The translations under genes were made by a program, and so were the position numbers. Below, in pieces: positions 6,277-8,771 of a stretch of DNA of 8,771 bases. Position 1 is the first letter of the stretch, and each line of letters begins with the position of its first letter. This DNA comes from Aquisalimonas sp. (GTDB taxonomy: Bacteria; Pseudomonadota; Gammaproteobacteria; Nitrococcales; Aquisalimonadaceae), in NCBI GenBank assembly GCA_007127625.1, contig SKYZ01000010.1, positions 1 through 8,771 of the forward strand, written 5' to 3'. The notes below the pieces were generated by a model that was not told the origin of the DNA, made no database searches, and worked only from the letters and a program-made list of their open reading frames with translations.

Positions 6277-7842
6277 ATGTCCGAGGCCGAGAGTTACGAC
6301 CACCTGCCCATGGACTGGATCGGAGACTGGGCGGGACGCCGTGCGGCACTCACTCCGCACCGGCCAGCGGTCTACGAGGCGGACACCGGAACGCGGTTGA
6401 CCTTTGCCGAAGTGGACGACCGCGCGAGCCGCGTCGGCGCCTGGCTGGTGGACGAGGCCGATCTGGGCAAGGGGGACCCGGTCTGCGTCATCTGCCGCAA
6501 TCGCCTGGAAGCGGTGGACCTGTATTTTGCCTGCGGCAAGATTGGAGCGGTCCTGGCACCGCTGAGTTACCGCCTGCGGCCGCGGGAGCTCAATGAACTC
6601 CTGGAGCGTATCCAGCCGCGCGCGTTCGTCTACGAGGATGTGTTCGATGATCTGGTCGGCGAACTGGACATGCCGGCGTCGGTGGAGAAACGCGTGCGGA
6701 TCAGCGACGGCGGCGACAGCGAGTTCGCCGCGCTGCTGGACTACCCGTGCCGGGACGTCAACACCCCCCTGGCCCAGTCCGACACCTTCCTGTACATCCA
6801 TACCGGCGGGACCACCGGCACCCCCAAGGTGTGCATCGTGCCCCACCGGCAGATGATCTGGAATGCGCTGGACATGATCGTCACCAGTGGCAATCTCATG
6901 GACCAGCGTGTGCTGATCACCTTCCCCATGTTCCATGTGGGCGGCTGGAACTCCTTCACGCCGGTATTCCATGCTGGTGGCCACGCGGTGATTACCCGGC
7001 AGTTCGACCCCGGGCAGGTGCTGGAAGTCATCGAACAGGAAGGCATCACCAGCTTTGGCGGCGTCGAGGCCATGCTGCGGTTCATTGCCGAGCATCCGCG
7101 TTTCCCCGACACCGACATCTCCACCGTTGAAGGCATTACCAGTGCCGGGGCGCCGTGCTCTGCCGAGGTCATGGAGCCCTTCTACCAGCGCGGCGTCCCG
7201 GTGGCCCAGGCGTACGGCCTCACCGAGGCAGGACCGTCCAACTTCATGTACAACGGCATCGACCAGGACCTGGACACCATCCGCGCACACAATCGCAGCA
7301 TTGGCACCAGCATGATCCACTGCGATTTCCGCATTCTCGACCAGGAGACCCGCACCCCCGTGGCCCGGGGCGAGGTGGGCGTCCTGTGCATGCGCAGCCT
7401 GCACAACTTCGGCGGTTACCTGGGGCAGCCGGATCGCACCCGCAAGGCCCTGCTGGAGGACGGCTGGGTGGACAGCGGCGATCTGGCCGTCGAGGACGAA
7501 CACGGCAACGTGCGCATCGTCGGTCGTGCCGACAACATGTTCATCAGCGGCGGCGAGAACGTTTCCCCCGAAGAAGTGGAGAACGTGGTGCTGGAGCACC
7601 CGCGGGTCGCGCAGGCCTGCGTCGTCGGCATGCCGGACGACCGCTGGGGACAGGTGCCCGTCGCCGCTGTAGTGACGGATGGCGAGGTGGGCGAGGACTT
7701 CACCGAGGACCTGCGCAAGCACTGCCGGCAGTCCCTGGCATCGTTCAAGGTGCCGGCTCGGGTGGTCGTGACCGACACGATTCCCGTGACCGGGGCCGGT
7801 AAAATCGACCGCAACACCCTGCGCCGGCAGCTGGAGGACTGA
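6277..7842 (+). CDS. AMP-forming acyl-CoA synthetase (ANL superfamily)
   Basis: A 521-residue cytoplasmic acyl-CoA ligase that should activate a carboxylic acid to its acyl-adenylate and then to the CoA thioester. The ANL motifs are in order: P-loop [10 protein letters not shown] (175-184), FHVGGWN (A4 region), AYGLTEAGP (312-320, A5), [20 protein letters not shown] (398-417, A7/A8 hinge), [17 protein letters not shown] (419-435) and [10 protein letters not shown] (503-512) with catalytic Lys509. The P-loop has Gly where Ser is more usual (TSGTTG) and lacks the customary Gly after Lys184 (Val here). No carrier-protein or membrane segment is present, so it is a free-standing ligase of the fatty-acid/aromatic-acid CoA ligase type; chain length cannot be predicted. 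It is followed after 4 bp by thiD and probably co-transcribed, an unexplained pairing. A long antisense frame opposite it is a GC-content artefact. Confidence 0.93.
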   Translation: MSEAESYDHLPMDWIGDWAGRRAALTPHRPAVYEADTGTRLTFAEVDDRASRVGAWLVDEADLGKGDPVCVICRNRLEAVDLYFACGKIGAVLAPLSYRLRPRELNELLERIQPRAFVYEDVFDDLVGELDMPASVEKRVRISDGGDSEFAALLDYPCRDVNTPLAQSDTFLYIHTGGTTGTPKVCIVPHRQMIWNALDMIVTSGNLMDQRVLITFPMFHVGGWNSFTPVFHAGGHAVITRQFDPGQVLEVIEQEGITSFGGVEAMLRFIAEHPRFPDTDISTVEGITSAGAPCSAEVMEPFYQRGVPVAQAYGLTEAGPSNFMYNGIDQDLDTIRAHNRSIGTSMIHCDFRILDQETRTPVARGEVGVLCMRSLHNFGGYLGQPDRTRKALLEDGWVDSGDLAVEDEHGNVRIVGRADNMFISGGENVSPEEVENVVLEHPRVAQACVVGMPDDRWGQVPVAAVVTDGEVGEDFTEDLRKHCRQSLASFKVPARVVVTDTIPVTGAGKIDRNTLRRQLED

Positions 7843-7846
7843 AGCG

Positions 7847-8662
7847 ATGGCCACCCGTTGCAGCGGCCGCGTCCTGGTGATTGCCGGCTCCGACTCCGGT
7901 GGCGGCGCCGGCATCCAGGCCGACATCAAGGCGATCACCGCGCTGGGCGGTTACGCCATGACCGCTGTCACGGCCCTGACGGCGCAGAACACCCTGGGTG
8001 TGCACGGGGTTCATCCCGTGCCTCCGGCCTTCCTGCGTCAGCAGATCCAGGCGGTCATGGGGGATCTCCCGCCGCAGGCACTGAAAACCGGCATGCTCCA
8101 CGACGGCGCGACCATCGAGTGCGTGGCGGAACTGGCAGAAGGGACCGGACAGGGCCTGCCGCTGGTGGTGGATCCGGTCATGATTGCCCAGAGCGGCGCC
8201 AGGCTGCTTGAGGAGGAGGCCATGGAAGCCCTGGTCCAGCGACTGCTGCCGTTGACCACATTGCTGACGCCCAACCTGCCGGAGGCGGAGGCACTGCTCG
8301 GGCGCAGGCTGCAGGGCGCCGGGGACATGGCCGATGCCGCGCTTGAGCTGCGCTCCATGGGGCCGGATGCAGTCCTGTTGAAGGGCGGGCACCTGCAGGG
8401 CAGTGAGCTGGTGGACGTTCTGGCCCACGCCGACGGGGTGGAGCAGTTCCACCATGGCCGCATCGACACCCGGCATACCCACGGCACCGGGTGCACCCTG
8501 GCGTCGGCCATCGCCACCGGCGTGGCGCAGGGGCGCGGCATGGGGGATGCCGTACATCGTGCCCGGGACTACCTGCTGGAGGCCATCCGTACGGCACCGG
8601 GGTTTGGAGGCGGTGGCGGACCGGTGAATCACTGCCACACGGTCCAGGTGCCGCCGGACTGA
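7847..8662 (+). CDS. thiD: Hydroxymethylpyrimidine/phosphomethylpyrimidine kinase ThiD
   Basis: A 271-residue ribokinase-fold kinase that phosphorylates HMP and then HMP-phosphate to HMP-pyrophosphate for thiamin synthesis. The N-terminal signature VLVIAGSDSGGGAGIQADIK (9-28) is diagnostic. LKTGMLHD, LVVDPVMIAQSGARLL, TPNLPEAEALLG (141-152), VLLKGGHL and the ATP/catalytic motif THGTGCTLASAIATG (211-225), with Cys216 in the oxyanion region, are all present. Length equals the usual 260-270. GGAGG (7833-7837), inside the end of the upstream gene, lies 9 nt before ATG 7847. No thiamin (TPP) riboswitch is seen upstream of the unit, and thiE/thiC are not in the window. The stop codon abuts the stop codon of the convergent gene, so the pair shares TGATCA (8660-8665). 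Confidence 0.96.
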   Translation: MATRCSGRVLVIAGSDSGGGAGIQADIKAITALGGYAMTAVTALTAQNTLGVHGVHPVPPAFLRQQIQAVMGDLPPQALKTGMLHDGATIECVAELAEGTGQGLPLVVDPVMIAQSGARLLEEEAMEALVQRLLPLTTLLTPNLPEAEALLGRRLQGAGDMADAALELRSMGPDAVLLKGGHLQGSELVDVLAHADGVEQFHHGRIDTRHTHGTGCTLASAIATGVAQGRGMGDAVHRARDYLLEAIRTAPGFGGGGGPVNHCHTVQVPPD

Positions 8663-8771
8663 TCAGGAACCGGTTGCGTTCGTCTCGCCGGAGCTGGAGG
8701 TGTACGCCCCGTAACGGCGCTCCACATAGCGCTCGATGAGCGCCTTGAAGTCCTCGGTCAGTTGCTCGCCC
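8663..8771 (-). CDS. 3' end of an unidentified gene (partial)
   Basis: The last 35 codons of a minus-strand frame that runs off the right edge, ending in TGA (complement of 8663-8665). The visible C-terminus contains TEDFKALIERYVERRYG, a probable amphipathic helix, followed by a polar tail (AYTSSSGETNATGS). This is too little for assignment; the helix suggests a folded protein, but it is not a motif I can tie to a family. Codon use (GC-rich third positions) matches its neighbours. It is convergent with thiD with no gap between stop codons. Confidence 0.6.
   Translation of the reverse strand, partial: GEQLTEDFKALIERYVERRYGAYTSSSGETNATGS

Noticed and set aside
6150..6278. N-terminal extension of TatD
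   Set aside because: TatD homology begins at the ATG at 6149, which has a good ribosome site. The extension covers a near-consensus promoter.
6199..7938. A 579-codon open frame on the minus strand opposite the acyl-CoA synthetase and the start of thiD
   Set aside because: The plus strand there encodes a complete enzyme with all ANL motifs. The antisense frame has no recognisable domain, is rich in His/Ala/Val/Gly as expected from antisense GC-rich codons, and also runs across the tatD promoter region.

Overview
This is a GC-rich, densely packed chromosomal window from a Gram-negative bacterium, most likely a gammaproteobacterium. DusA, TatD and an OprI/Lpp-type murein lipoprotein with a C-terminal lysine all point that way. 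A relative of the Ectothiorhodospiraceae/Chromatiales is plausible but unproven. There are nine genes complete or nearly so, one gene cut by the right edge, and no RNA genes, insertion sequences, phage genes or CRISPR arrays. No gap without a gene exceeds about 210 bases.

Layout. (1) 39-644 (+) is a CoA-type Nudix hydrolase. It converges on a fumarylacetoacetate-hydrolase-family enzyme at 659-1531 (-). (2) 1702-4249 is a cell-envelope block. It holds a LysM + YkuD L,D-transpeptidase (+), a shared intrinsic terminator, a short Lpp/OprI-like lipoprotein (-), a second secreted YkuD enzyme (-), and a glutaredoxin-like protein (-) whose stop codon overlaps the second YkuD start by 4 bp. (3) 4286-5344 (+) is the tRNA-dihydrouridine synthase DusA, divergent from the glutaredoxin-like gene and convergent with tatD at 5349-6149 (-). 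(4) 6277-8662 (+) is a two-gene unit, an AMP-forming acyl-CoA synthetase followed 4 bp later by the thiamin-pathway kinase ThiD. ThiD abuts, stop codon to stop codon, the 3' end of an unidentified minus-strand gene that runs off the window.

How the genes work together. Most are housekeeping genes next to each other without an obvious shared pathway. The exception is the envelope block. An Lpp-like lipoprotein ending in lysine is the natural substrate for an L,D-transpeptidase that tethers the outer membrane to peptidoglycan. Here such a substrate sits between a LysM-YkuD enzyme and a second, structurally different YkuD enzyme. In E. coli one YkuD-fold protein (YafK/DpaA) detaches Lpp while others attach it, so an attach/substrate/detach module is an attractive but unproven reading. 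I did not find a clearly undescribed system; this block is the best candidate for a closer look.
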